Shown here piece after piece: positions 12,423-23,058 of a stretch of 64,000 nt of DNA. The stretch's first letter is position 1, and every line of letters begins with the position of its first letter. The stretch is from Daucus carota subsp. sativus (taxonomy: Eukaryota; Streptophyta; Magnoliopsida; Apiales; Apiaceae). The notes under the pieces were generated by a model. The model was not told where the DNA came from, searched no databases, and saw nothing but the letters and a program-made list of their open reading frames with translations. Made by a program: the position numbers and the translations under genes. The stretch is taken from contig NC_030381.2 of the NCBI RefSeq assembly GCF_001625215.2, positions 2,195,131 to 2,259,130 on the forward strand, in the 5' to 3' direction.

Positions 12423-12430
12423 ACACATGT

Positions 12431-13069
12431 GATATAGTAGACAGTCTAGACTTATTATACTCAACTTGCAACAGTAAGGGTAAGAAGGATATGGATTTGC
12501 AGATTGAACAGGTTGAGGATAATGCACCCCGTAGATATGCTGAGATATCAAGGGTGTTTGATAAAAAGATTTTGAATTTAAAAAATATAAAAATTTTCAA
12601 AGATTATATTTATTATTATCGTGTCTCTACTATTTACTATATACATAAATAAAATGTTTTTTCTTGAAAAAAATACATAAACGATAAAAGGTAACATCAA
12701 ATTCATTATTTTATATTACATTGAAAAATACTCTACTAATCATTTTATATTATATTCTTTAAGACTGGACTCAATAAATTAATATTTAACAAATAAATCT
12801 TTTATTAAATTGATAACTTTTTTTGCAGTAATAACATACTCATAAATAAAATATAATGATTATCAATAATCAATAATATTAGTAGTAAGAGGATATTCAA
12901 ATTTTAATGACGAAAATAATTTTTTTATTTATTTGAGTTTGGGAGTGTCGTGCTTTCAAAGAAAGGAATATGTAAACCGAGGAATACATACATAATACTC
13001 TTCAATCTCTCTCCACAGAGCTCAACAAATCTCTCTCTCGCTCGCTGTCTCTCTCTCTCTGGTAGAGCA
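12431..13069 (+). promoter_or_regulatory. Upstream region and 5'UTR of RPN9
   Basis: AT-rich DNA up to about 12980. The last 60 bases before the start codon contain a CT-rich leader (ctctctctcgctcgctgtct), a common plant 5'UTR feature. No distinct TATA box is convincing. Confidence 0.4.
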
Positions 13070-16000
13070 ATGGCAGCTCTGCAATACCTAGAAACACTCC
13101 GTAATTCACACCCGGAGCTTTCCGATTGGTCCAACACACTAGCAGATCTGTATCAGCGCAAGCTATGGCATCAGCTCACTCTCAAGCTCGAACAGTTCAT
13201 CTCTCACGCCTCATTTCAGGTATCTATCTATCTATATATCTATACATCATTTATACTTGTAGAGAGATTACTTCTAGTTGTATGTTCAGTTTAATTTCGT
13301 TGAATTATAGTGTTTTCGTTGAGTTAGGGTTTCGAGATGTAGTGTATTGCTGTTAATTCCATTTTGTAGGATTGTATGTATTTTTGATTGAAATTAGGGT
13401 GTAGAGATGTATGTTGGTTCGATTTGAAGTGGTTAGGGTTTTGTTATTGATGATGTTATGTATTGTTGTTTTAGTTATTTGGTAATCCATGATTATGTTT
13501 GCGTTGTGCTACACTGCTACTTGTGTAATTGGTGGTAATTACTTTTGTAGTGACTTTTTATTGCTGTGTACAAGGCTCGTGGATGGTGACTTCTTAGTTT
13601 CTGTAATTACTTTAATCAGGTGGATATATATTTTGATTATATTATAGATACTTTATTGCCAACTGCTGTACAATATTATTTCTATATATCTTGGTATATG
13701 CATGTTTATAATTGATATCTTACATGTACTTGCTGAGGGTTTTACCTTGGTATATTGTCGTGGAAAGTCCTCTAGCCGTCCAAGTGGTAGCAAGCATGGT
13801 ATTGGTATAGATCTTTGAATTAGACATGGGGGACTTGATAAAGTATAAGAATCAATTGTTGGCTTTCTCAAACGGATTTAGGTTTTTGTAGCCGACTGGT
13901 CTTGAGTTTGGGTTTGCTACCCCTTGTATGCTCACAATTTTGGGTTTGGTACTAAAGTAAAATATTGTCTCCAGTGTTTGCTCTTTTAGTAATCTGTTCT
14001 TATAACAAGTGGTAAAATGCCTTCTCGTAGTAATTTGTTGTGGGTCAATGACATATAATGGTCTAGGCTTTTTTGTATGCTGTAGTCATTGTATGCATGT
14101 TCTGGTCATGCTTATGCCATTGATCTGGTTAAAATTTAAAATTGTGAGTCTCAATTATAACAAATTTAACTGTCTGTGTATATGTGTAGCTTGGTATGTC
14201 TGTCAATTTGACTTTGCAATGTTTAATGGTATTAGTAGATTGTAAAGGGTGCTTAGTTGGAGTGCATTATACGGGCCTACTCGTGTTTCCCTTTTGAACG
14301 TAGATACCTTTCTTGTGCTTATAACTAATTTGTATTTCAGACTGGCGATGCTCTAATTCAGCTATACCATAATTTCATCACTGATTTTGAGACCAAAATC
14401 AATCTGCTCAAACTTGCACATTTTGCGGTAATAGTATCTCGGCAGTATTCCGAGAAAGAGGCTGCGATTAGTTATCTCGATGGGGTGATTGAGAAGCTTC
14501 GGTCTACTAAAGAATTTCGAATTGAGGAACCTATCCTTTACATCAGAATGCAGATTGCTATGTTCAACCTTGAGAAAGGAGATCAAAAGGAATGCAAGAA
14601 ACTGCTAGATGATGGGAAAAGTACACTTGACAGCATGACTGACATTGATCCATCTGTGCATGCCAGTTTTTATTGGATTTCATCGCAGTACCATAAATCT
14701 CGTCAAGAATTTGCTGAGTTCTACAAAAGTGCTCTTCTATACCTCGCATACACCTCTGTAGAGTCTCTGTCAGAGTCGTTCAAGCTGGTAAGCAATCTTT
14801 ATGGTTCTTCATTACTAGGTTAGGGAGATTGCATGTTATGTGTGATTGGCCCACTCTAATCTTTGTTTTGGATTCACTAGTATGTTAAAGCTGGGCTATT
14901 GCTGGACTTAAGCATTTTATATTAAGGTCAAATGAGCATCCATGCGAATAGAAGTTAAGGCATATATATTATTATCAAGACCTCGTACTTAATCTTCGTA
15001 GTACGCTATTTAATTGGTATCGTAGTGACAAGTTTAAGTTGTAACTGACTAGCAGTCTAGCATTAATCAATTCAGAGGCTTGGTGTGTGTTTGTGCCGAT
15101 ATTCTCTATATGTTTGATTAGTAAAAAGAGATGATTTATTATTCTGATGAATCATTAGACAGACTCTCAGTATCTACAAGCTTAATGATTGATATTTGTA
15201 GTTTAGGCCCTAAAGCTTTTAAATAATTTTTGCTGATCCTTTTGTTGCTCTGTATACAACAATAAACTAATCATGGCTTCATGGTGTTAGGATTTGGCTT
15301 TCGATTTGTCTCTATCAGCATTGCTGGGTGAAAACATTTACAATTTCGGTGAATTGCTTGCACATCCAATTGTAAGTATATATACAATTTTGTTTAGATT
15401 AATTTACTTGCTAGTTTATGTCACCTGGCGATTCGAGGTTTAGTTCTCCTGGTACTCATTTTGACTTTCTCCCCTGTGCTTCTTTGAGGAAACTCTAGTG
15501 CCATAAAAATTACAGATTCCATTTGTTATGTTGATAATTAGTTATTTTTTAATATTTTGTGGAGATGAGGGACAATCTCTGCAATTTGTAAACCACTGGC
15601 GACAGTATCAATGCTGTTTTTTTCCTTAATTCTTGCATCATTCATGCATATATGTAAATTCATGATACACATGTAAATACTCATCCTAAGTTGTGAATAC
15701 CTGTCCTTTGTTGCAAAATGATATGACCCTTAGTAGTTTTATGTTGTCCCATTTATCTTGTTTTCCCCTTTAATTAGCTGTTGTGTGTTTTAGCTTGGTT
15801 TTCTACAGGAGAACCTTGATAAAAGAATCACCTTTTCAAATATATTAATTATTTTCTGTCACAGCATAATAGAGAATCTCTTTTTAAACTCGATAAAGGA
15901 TCAATATAAATGAATAAAATACTTCAATCTTAATGGTATACATATATCGATGTTTAACTGTAGTTTGTCTGTGGAGGCATGAGGATATTTGGTGATGGTA

Positions 16001-18468
16001 TATCAGATGAGGTTTTCTAGTTGGAAGACTGCAAACACACACTACTTTGTCTTGCAAATTCTAGATTTGATGGCAAAAATGATCTTTTACTTGATTGTGT
16101 TATGTTCAGCAGAGGCTCATTCTTACCTTTCTGGATTCAGTATTGAAATTCTGGAGTAATAATAATGGACAATTATTTTTGATTTGTTCAGTCATCTAGA
16201 AACATAACGAACTAGTTACTAAACAATGTTATTTTACATTTATAACAACACTTAAAATGTACCCATATCAATTTTTCAATTTAGGATTTGGATAAATAAT
16301 ATCCCTTTGTACTCAATATTGATAAATTTATTAATCCTTGAATGTCTTTTGCTCATCTTTGCTCTTGCACATGAGTATACCATTCCTTTATGGGTTTACT
16401 CTATATCTCATAGAAGCCTATGCCTTGAGTTTGAATAGTACAAAGGCAATGTGAAATTTCGATTTCTGTTTGTTTTCTTATTAGTGATTCTCCATACTTT
16501 TGACCTGATACATGCTAGTCAAAAAGTTCTCTCACCTGGAGATTAAATGTTGGCATGATTTTTTTTATATTTCTTTGCATGATATGCTGCGCTATCTGAC
16601 TATGACTCAATCTCTTTAAACTTGTACAGCTAAAGAGTCTCCTTGGGACCAAGGTAGAGTGGCTCTATTACATTCTTGAAGCATTCAATTCTGGTGATTT
16701 AGTCCGCTATCAGGAAATGTGCCGTGTTCACAATGCTGCCCTTAGTGCACAACCAGCATTGGTGGAGAATGAGAAAAAGCTTTTAGAAAAGATCAACATT
16801 CTCTGCTTAATGGAAATCATCTTCAGGTTTGTTAGCATTCCATTGGGTTCCACTGATCACGGTCCTTACCATAGTGCTATTAACTAACTGTGCTCCTTTT
16901 CAGTCGACCATCAGAGGATAGAACCATTCCATTGAGTATCATTGCAGAGCGCACAAGACTCACCGTAGAGGAGGTGGAGTACCTTCTAATGAAAAGCCTA
17001 TCAGTAAGTGCTATTATGGGAATTGATATATGATTCTTAACTTATACATTCACTTGCTAGAATATATATATTCTTAATACTCGTAAATTTATGAAGGAGA
17101 TATGTATCATGGACATTATGTTATACTATATGGTTGAATTAGTTGCACACATTAAGAGAAGTTTAACTTTTTTATTCTCTGGAATGAACTATACCTTATT
17201 TAGTGACTGTTATAGATAACTTGGTGAGTTATTTGCATGTTACATCCCCTGTAGATTCAAAATATTGATATTAAGTATATACCTATTTTCAAATTGTGCA
17301 CTTTAGTCAAATAACTTGAAAAATGAGATGTTTAGTGTCAGCTAAAAGCTTTGGATCTAAAAGTTATTTAAGCAATGTTGGACATTTATTGACCTAGGAT
17401 TTTACTTTTACATTATAGCATGTTTGGGAACTTGAATTTCATTTGAAATTCTGGATGTGATCAAATGACATGTTTGGATCTACAATTATTTTTGCATTCG
17501 ACTTTCATTTGAAAACCAGGATATTTAAATACCAGCATAAAGCTGAAATTTGAAATGACATCTCAAATCATGTCATTTGAAATCCAAAATAGAAATGAAA
17601 TACATGTTCTCAGACACAATCTAAAGGCAATCGAAATGAATTAGAATATATTTTTAAGATGTCAATATATTCTTTTACAAGCATTCTAAAAAGCCGATTC
17701 TAAGAGGGTACCATTAAGAATTATGTTATTTATATTAAGTTCTATAACCTTCAATATACTACAGTAAATGCTGTTAGTCAACATTAAATGGAATCAATGT
17801 AGGAGGTTGTAAACTTCCAAAATTGGAAGTTGATAACTAAATATGAGCATTTCCAAATATGATGACCAGTTTCTCGAACAATTTGGAATTGAAATTGATT
17901 TTTGCGGGGTAGAGGAAGTAGGTCAATAGTTACTGTTCTCAGCATTAATGATGTGTTTAAACTTTAATCTTGGACTTGCAATTTTCTAAAACTTGGGCTG
18001 TAAAGATTCCATTTGCTGATGTGGCAGCTTTAGTTGGCCCTTGTTTACCAACTGGTATTACTTGATATTAGATTGACTCACGCTTGTACATGTTAAATCT
18101 TAAATTATTTTCTATTACTATTGTGCTGCTTCTGTCTATTATACCCTTGATTATTCCGCCACGTCAGTGCTCTGTTCTGTATCATTTGTGAAATTATTTG
18201 GGAGTAGCACACATGTTTTATGAATCATCACAGAAGTATCAATTTCTTTGTATAATATCCTTAAAAACTTGGATTATTATAGGTTCATCTGATTGAGGGA
18301 ATAATTGATCAAGTCGAAGGGACTGTGCATGTTTCATGGGTGCAACCCCGAGTTTTGGGTATTTCCCAGATCAAATCTTTGCGAGATAGGCTGGACAACT
18401 GGATGGGTAAAGTAAACACTGCTTTATTGTCTGTTGAGGCTGAAACACCTGATTTAGTCGCGTCATAG
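13070..18468 (+). CDS. RPN9: 26S proteasome non-ATPase regulatory subunit 13 (RPN9)
   Basis: Six exons give 386 aa: 13070-13219, 14341-14787, 15291-15371, 16630-16826, 16904-17003, 18283-18468. The product starts MAALQYLETLRNSHPELSDW and contains LADLYQRKLWHQLTLKLEQF, GDQKECKKLLDDGKSTLDSM and YTSVESLSESFKLDLAFDLS. These are close to invariant in plant RPN9, and the length equals Arabidopsis RPN9. It is a structural subunit of the 19S lid, with N-terminal helical repeats and a C-terminal PCI domain (exons 4-6, TIPLSIIAERTRLTVEEVEY) that packs against other lid subunits in cytosol and nucleus. The last exon supplies the winged-helix and tail. Intron 5 (1.28 kb) holds a MITE at 17419-17619. The reading frame is intact and I see no anomaly in the coding region. 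Confidence 0.96.
17419..17619. mobile_element. Tourist-like MITE in RPN9 intron 5
   Basis: The sequence starts tgtttgggaacttgaatttc and ends gaaatacatgttctcagaca. It folds on itself through atttcatttgaaat blocks. It is clearly related to 60564-60758 in the THUMPD1-like gene (shared atttcatttgaaattctg, taaatacc/tattagtataaa and tgacatctcaa-type blocks). Ends are approximate and no target duplication is convincing. Confidence 0.55.
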
Positions 18469-19403
18469 GTTTTTATGGTCCCTTATATCTGTTCCTTGTA
18501 ACAAATGCGTAAACTGTAGAAATGGATTTTATTACTTGTCCTCAGGGAGAGAAATGTAGCAATTAATTGTAACCGGGAATAGACTTAAATGCAACTATGT
18601 GGTTTACAGCTTTGTTTTGTCGAAGGCCGTGTTACTGCTTTTTATCATATTGGATCTCATATTGCTCTCCTGAAATGGTAATATAGTAGGATATCATTTC
18701 TGGTATTTTGTTTGCCTATGTTCAACTTTGATAATGTAGACCAAATTATATGTGTGTTTCTGTTGCCGATAAAGTATAATATGTAGTTTCTGGGTCCCCA
18801 GCATTACTCTAATACTCATTCGTCCCAGTCGCACACTCTAATATGTGACAAAAGCTTGATGAATGATGACTGGTATGAATACGAGATAGACTGCAAAGCT
18901 TGCAGGCTAATAAAATTTGCAAATGATGTTGGATTTGCACATAAAATCTCCAAAGTTTCCAGCTCACAGACAAGGACTTCTCCCATTACCATCTATAAAA
19001 AAACATTTTCATCTGCAAATTTTTTCATTGGCACATACAATTACCAGCTTAAACAATCGATCATCTTGCAACTGTCATGATTCATGTGGAGATCTAGTAC
19101 TTGGTCTAAATTTGGAAAGAAAAGCCACTTTAATTCCTGCGAAAAGCGGAAAGCTTTTCTCTTGTTGGTATTCATCCACAAGGAAATACAACAAAAGTTC
19201 TAATAAACTAAGTGTAGTTGCTACTTGCTAAAGGAGCCAGACAATTATAGTGGTTCTATCGATAGTTGTATATTTGTAAGTTTTTAACTTTAGCTTAGGT
19301 GGTCCTGGTGGATGGACGGCGAAAAATAGTCCCCAGATGATGTTGATTGAGCACTCATCTGGTTTCTTATGTAAACTCCTCCTGAAATACACTTACATTT
19401 CTA
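18469..19403. other. RPN9 3'UTR and gene-free spacer
   Basis: The RPN9 3'UTR probably covers about 18469-18700. The rest shows nothing I can identify. Short frames at 18856-19231 have no family resemblance, although a small block (gtcatgattcatgtgg) recurs at about 22485. Confidence 0.4.
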
Positions 19404-19915
19404 CTCCCTCCGTCCCAGTCATTTGTATACAAATGGCTGGGACACGGAGACCAATAAATTGTGTAAGAAATGAGTAAAGTTAGATGAAAAGTGGGTAGAG
19501 TGGTGGGACCCATTAATATTTAATAATAGATTTGAGATAGGGGAGGAAAGTAGTGGGTGTAATAGTGTTTATATTATTATAAAATAGAGATTGTGGAGGA
19601 AAGTAGTTGGTGTAATGATATTTTATATGGGATTTTCTATGGTGTGCCCAAGGGCACACAATAGTCCTTAACTCCAATAAAAATAGCTCATTTTGATTGG
19701 TGGATGAATAATAAATGAGAATGCCCCCTGCATTCACATCAACTCCACCAATCAGAATAAGTCATTTTTATAGAATTTAGTGATTATTGTGTGCCCTTGG
19801 GCACACATTAGAAAGACCGATTTTATATTATAAAAATTTACTATTTTTGGAATGTATACAATTGATGGGACGTCCCAAAAAGGAAACTGTATACAATTCA
19901 CTGGGACGGAGTGAG
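19404..19915. mobile_element. Stowaway-type MITE interrupted by a second MITE
   Basis: It begins CTCCCTCCGTCCCAGTCATT and ends CTGGGACGGAGTGAG, with TA on each side (19402-19403 and 19916-19917). Internal ends repeat as inverted blocks (tttgtatacaaatggctggg and attgtatac). The MULE-like element at 19629-19819 sits inside it; without that insert it would be about 310 bp. Confidence 0.85.
19629..19819. mobile_element. MULE-like MITE nested in a Stowaway element
   Basis: The 191-bp element has long terminal inverted repeats that include TGTGCCCAAGGGCACACAAT at both ends (about 19642-19662 and 19786-19806 on opposite strands), with outer bases GGATTTTCTAT and CGGTCTTTCTA. A 9-bp direct repeat, attttatat, flanks it (19620-19628 and 19820-19828). 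Nine-base duplications are typical of Mutator-like elements. Confidence 0.85.
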
Positions 19916-20305
19916 TATATTGTTACCAGATCTTTCGTATTCAGGTCATTGTTAATGATTTCTGCAGTCTTTCACTGCACATTGTTAAGGTGAAAGTGCG
20001 CGCTAATCCTGCAACGTATAATCTATTGCAGAAGAGCTTATATCATGTAATTCTAATTCTCAGGCACTAAAAGATTGTTAACTGTGATAACACGCTCCTT
20101 CCTACGAGACTTCATATTTTGATAGCCTTAATGATTTTTTCATTATGGATGATATCAAAAAATTCCCTCAAAGTACGAAACTAAACAATTATTAATAAAA
20201 ACATCTCCTAAACTTGTCTAGTTTTCACCAAATTCATAGTCGAAAATACTCGTTCCGTTAATATCGTTCCAAGCGGGCTAATAGAGCTAAGGGACTGGAC
20301 TGAGT

Positions 20306-20882
20306 TAGTCCTGGCAATTTGACACGTAACACGCTAACACGAAACGAAACGACACGAAAAAAATGGATACGAGTTTTGATTTTCGATACACGAAACACGA
20401 AAGTACACGAACACGAAATTACACAATAGATTTCGTGTCGGATATGGGTTTTCATTTGGAGTACACGAAATACACGAAATTACACGAAATATTTGTAGAT
20501 TATATTTATATTTTTTTTGTAGATTATATTTATTATATATATGTAATGATATATTAAATATATAATTGAGTATAAAGTATATATTTATATGTATGTGTGG
20601 ATATATATTGTAGATACATTAACAAATTTATAACGAATTGTATACAAGTATAATATATATCATTCACATTTAATAAATTTATAAAGGAAAATATATATTA
20701 AATTCATTTTTTGATTAAAAAATATATTAATATTTTTATATATAATATACACGAAAAGTACACGAAATATACACGAAACGATTCGAAACGGATATGAGTT
20801 TCAAATTAGGTACACGAAATTAATAACGGGCGGATACGGGTTTCACCTTCGAGTATACGAAACAAAACGATTGCCACTCCTA
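20306..20882. mobile_element. Non-autonomous element with ACACGAA arrays
   Basis: Left end tagtcctggcaatttgacac; right end gattgccactccta, giving near-inverted TAG-(n)-TGGCAAT termini. Both flanks are filled with ACACGAA/CACGAAA units and the core is AT-rich. The design matches the GCGGTT and ACCCGA elements in this window. I see no clear target duplication, so the ends may be off by a few bases. Confidence 0.55.
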
Positions 20883-20892
20883 GACTTGTCTA

Positions 20893-21026
20893 GAGTTGAC
20901 AGTTTATATCAGTGTTTTTGCAAATTGCAAATGGTTTGGTGATTTTTGTTTGATCTTGGACTGAGTTGACAGTTTATATTAGTGTAATTGCAAATTGCAA
21001 ATGGTTTGGTGATTTTTGTTTGATCT
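20893..21026. repeat. Tandem duplication, period 70 bp
   Basis: Two copies of about 64 bp (20893-20956 and 20963-21026) start gagttgacagtttatat and end gatttttgtttgatct. They differ at only a few positions (tcagtgttttt against ttagtgtaatt). The near-identity indicates a recent duplication. Confidence 0.9.
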
Positions 21027-22983
21027 GCATGCAATAATCTTCCATCTACATTCTTATTTGCTGCAGAGCCTTTTTTAACACAATGGTCGGTTAAATGGAA
21101 AAGAACTATATTTGGCTTCATCTCGCGAACAAATTCCACATGTTTATGATTATTTTTCATGCAGGAAATGCAGAAAAATCGCTTCTCATTGGCATTTCGT
21201 CTAAAAAAGGAAAAAGTATGGGATATTCTTGTCTGTGGGTCACTTTTATCGCAATTCTGTCGATTTCTTTGTTGGTTTCTTATCAGAAATGATAGGTTTC
21301 TTTTGCAGTGTTGGCAGATCATTCGGATTGGTGATTGGATTCTCTGGAAATGATGAATTCCAAAGTGGAAAATCACGAAAACATGAACCGTAATTCTGAG
21401 TAGTCCGTTCTCTTTTTGTCTCGATATGTCAGAGCTTCTCGGATATCACTTTGCAATCTTTTTGTCGTACCTTTAGCCTGTACCAGTTGAATCGAGTTTT
21501 CGGGGTTTTTTACTATCTGGTGAGTCGACTGAATTTGCTTGCTTTTTCTGGAATGCGCCTAGTGGAGGCCTCGACAACTTTAAGTGCTTCTATAGTGTCC
21601 TGTGTGTAACAGGAGATGAATCTGAACAGAGCTTTAATCGGATTCTAATGAAAATACTCAGAAAATCGTGCAGTTTGTGGATACTAGGTTCATAATTTTC
21701 ACTCGTTCATCTGCTGTTACAGTGAGGTGGTCCTGACTATAGACGGATAAAACTTGCCTCTAGGACCCCCAACAATCAAGGCTCCTAAAATTTTCGACTC
21801 CTTGGTATGTAAATATGAAATTTGCAGAGTATAAAAAAATTAGGACCCCGGAAACTGATGTTGACTAAGACCCCATAAATCTCAGGGCCGCCCTTGTGTT
21901 CATTTTGTGCATATTTAGTCCGAGCTGAATCATTATTTTGTACTCCAAATTTGCATGGATCGTGTAACAGAAAATCTGCGCTTTCTGATTTCTTTTTAGT
22001 CTTTCCTCTCGTTCTTTTGTTATAGTGAGGTGGTCTTGACTATAGACGGATAAGACTTGTTCCTAGACCCTCAGCAATCAAGGGACCCAAAATTTTCGAC
22101 TCCTGAGTATATAAATATGAAATTTTAGAGTATACAGAAATTAGGGTCTCGAAAACTGATTTTGACTAAAACCCCGTAAATCTCAGGCCGCCCTTGTGTT
22201 ACCCCGAGTCCCCGATAGTCATAACAAAGGTTACAAAGCAGGCTTGTATCTTTTCCATGAGTAAAGGAAATATGCAGCCCTAAAGATCTAGCAAATGTAT
22301 CTTTCGCTTATTTTTCAAAGACAGCGATATGCAGCAAATGGATTTTCTGATCCACAATTTTCAACTTTTAACCATTTCTCAGCCCTTAATGATGGCTTTT
22401 GGTTGTTCAAAACTTTGAATGATCAACAAAATTATGGTCATAATGCGCGCTCATTTTCGCCTAATATTGTATTACAACATGATTGTCATGACTCATGTGG
22501 TTGCCTTATTAAACTTATAAACCACACTTAAGGCTGGATACCATTATAGGTTTCACTGAGATGCATATGAGTCCACAGCAAGGTGGTGTGAAAGATCTAG
22601 AAAAAGCCGAACCTGATATCATTACAGATTAATTTTCGTATAATGACCAATGATCTTGTACAATGATCATAGTGCTGATATCAAGATCTTGATTGACATT
22701 GCTCCCATACCACTCACTACTATCATTCTGCTGCGAGCTGCGGCTTTCTGCAGCACATTGATAGACATATATACTAATCACTTAGTAGAGTCATATATAC
22801 TGATCACTGCAGAAATTACTCGTTTATACTTAAAAACATAATTGGAAAGAGGACTTGGGAATAATCTATTGACAAAGTCTTACGACACCTAAGTTCCATT
22901 TACCCGTGAAAAGATTATGCATTTCGTTGAGAACCAGTTCATCTAAACCTTAAGGCAAGTGCCCAACCAGAGTCCTGATACCA
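21027..22983. other. Gene-free spacer with a duplicated repeat
   Basis: No supported gene. The main content is the pair of diverged repeats at 21713-21897 and 22008-22200. The 155-codon minus-strand frame at 20909-21376 runs through the tandem duplication and has no recognisable domain. The 78-codon frame at 22295-22531 is also unrecognised. Confidence 0.45.
21713..22200. repeat. Two direct copies of a dispersed repeat (agacggataaa... gccgcccttgtg)
   Basis: Copy 1 (about 21713-21897) and copy 2 (about 22008-22200) share tcttgactatagacggata, aaaattttcgactcct and ctcaggnccgcccttgtgtt, and lie about 295 bp apart. Related, more decayed pieces occur at about 25425-25590 (aaacctgattttaactaaga) and 43310-43455 (ctgattttgactaggacc). 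The class is uncertain; the gggccgcccttg end is typical of plant DNA-transposon or LTR remnants. Confidence 0.65.
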
Positions 22984-23058
22984 TGTTGAGAATCAGTTCG
23001 TCTAAAATCTTAAGGTGTTAGAGGAAGGCCCAAATAGATCTTATGCTATATTTCAACA
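22984..23058 (-). repeat. Short LTR-like unit of a TRIM-type retroelement
   Basis: A 75-bp unit begins TGTTGAGAATC and ends TTTCAACA, so it has TG...CA ends with TGTTGA/TCAACA inverted termini. Immediately before it (22973-22983) is tcctgatacca, the reverse complement of the tRNA-iMet primer-binding core tggtatcag. A second truncated copy of the unit's first bases (ttgagaaccagttcatctaa) lies at 22927-22956. Together this suggests a minus-strand TRIM, with one LTR complete and the rest truncated. Confidence 0.5.

Noticed and set aside
18856-19231. Overlapping short frames after RPN9
   Set aside because: Only a short block recurs near 22485; no protein family or conserved length.
8410-20882. 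CRISPR-like or telomere-like arrays in the ACCCG/GCGGTT/ACACGAA regions
   Set aside because: Units are irregular, occur in inverted halves, and lie inside transposon ends with target duplications.
20909-21376. 155-codon minus-strand frame
   Set aside because: No domain, runs through a tandem duplication, and has no splice or promoter context.
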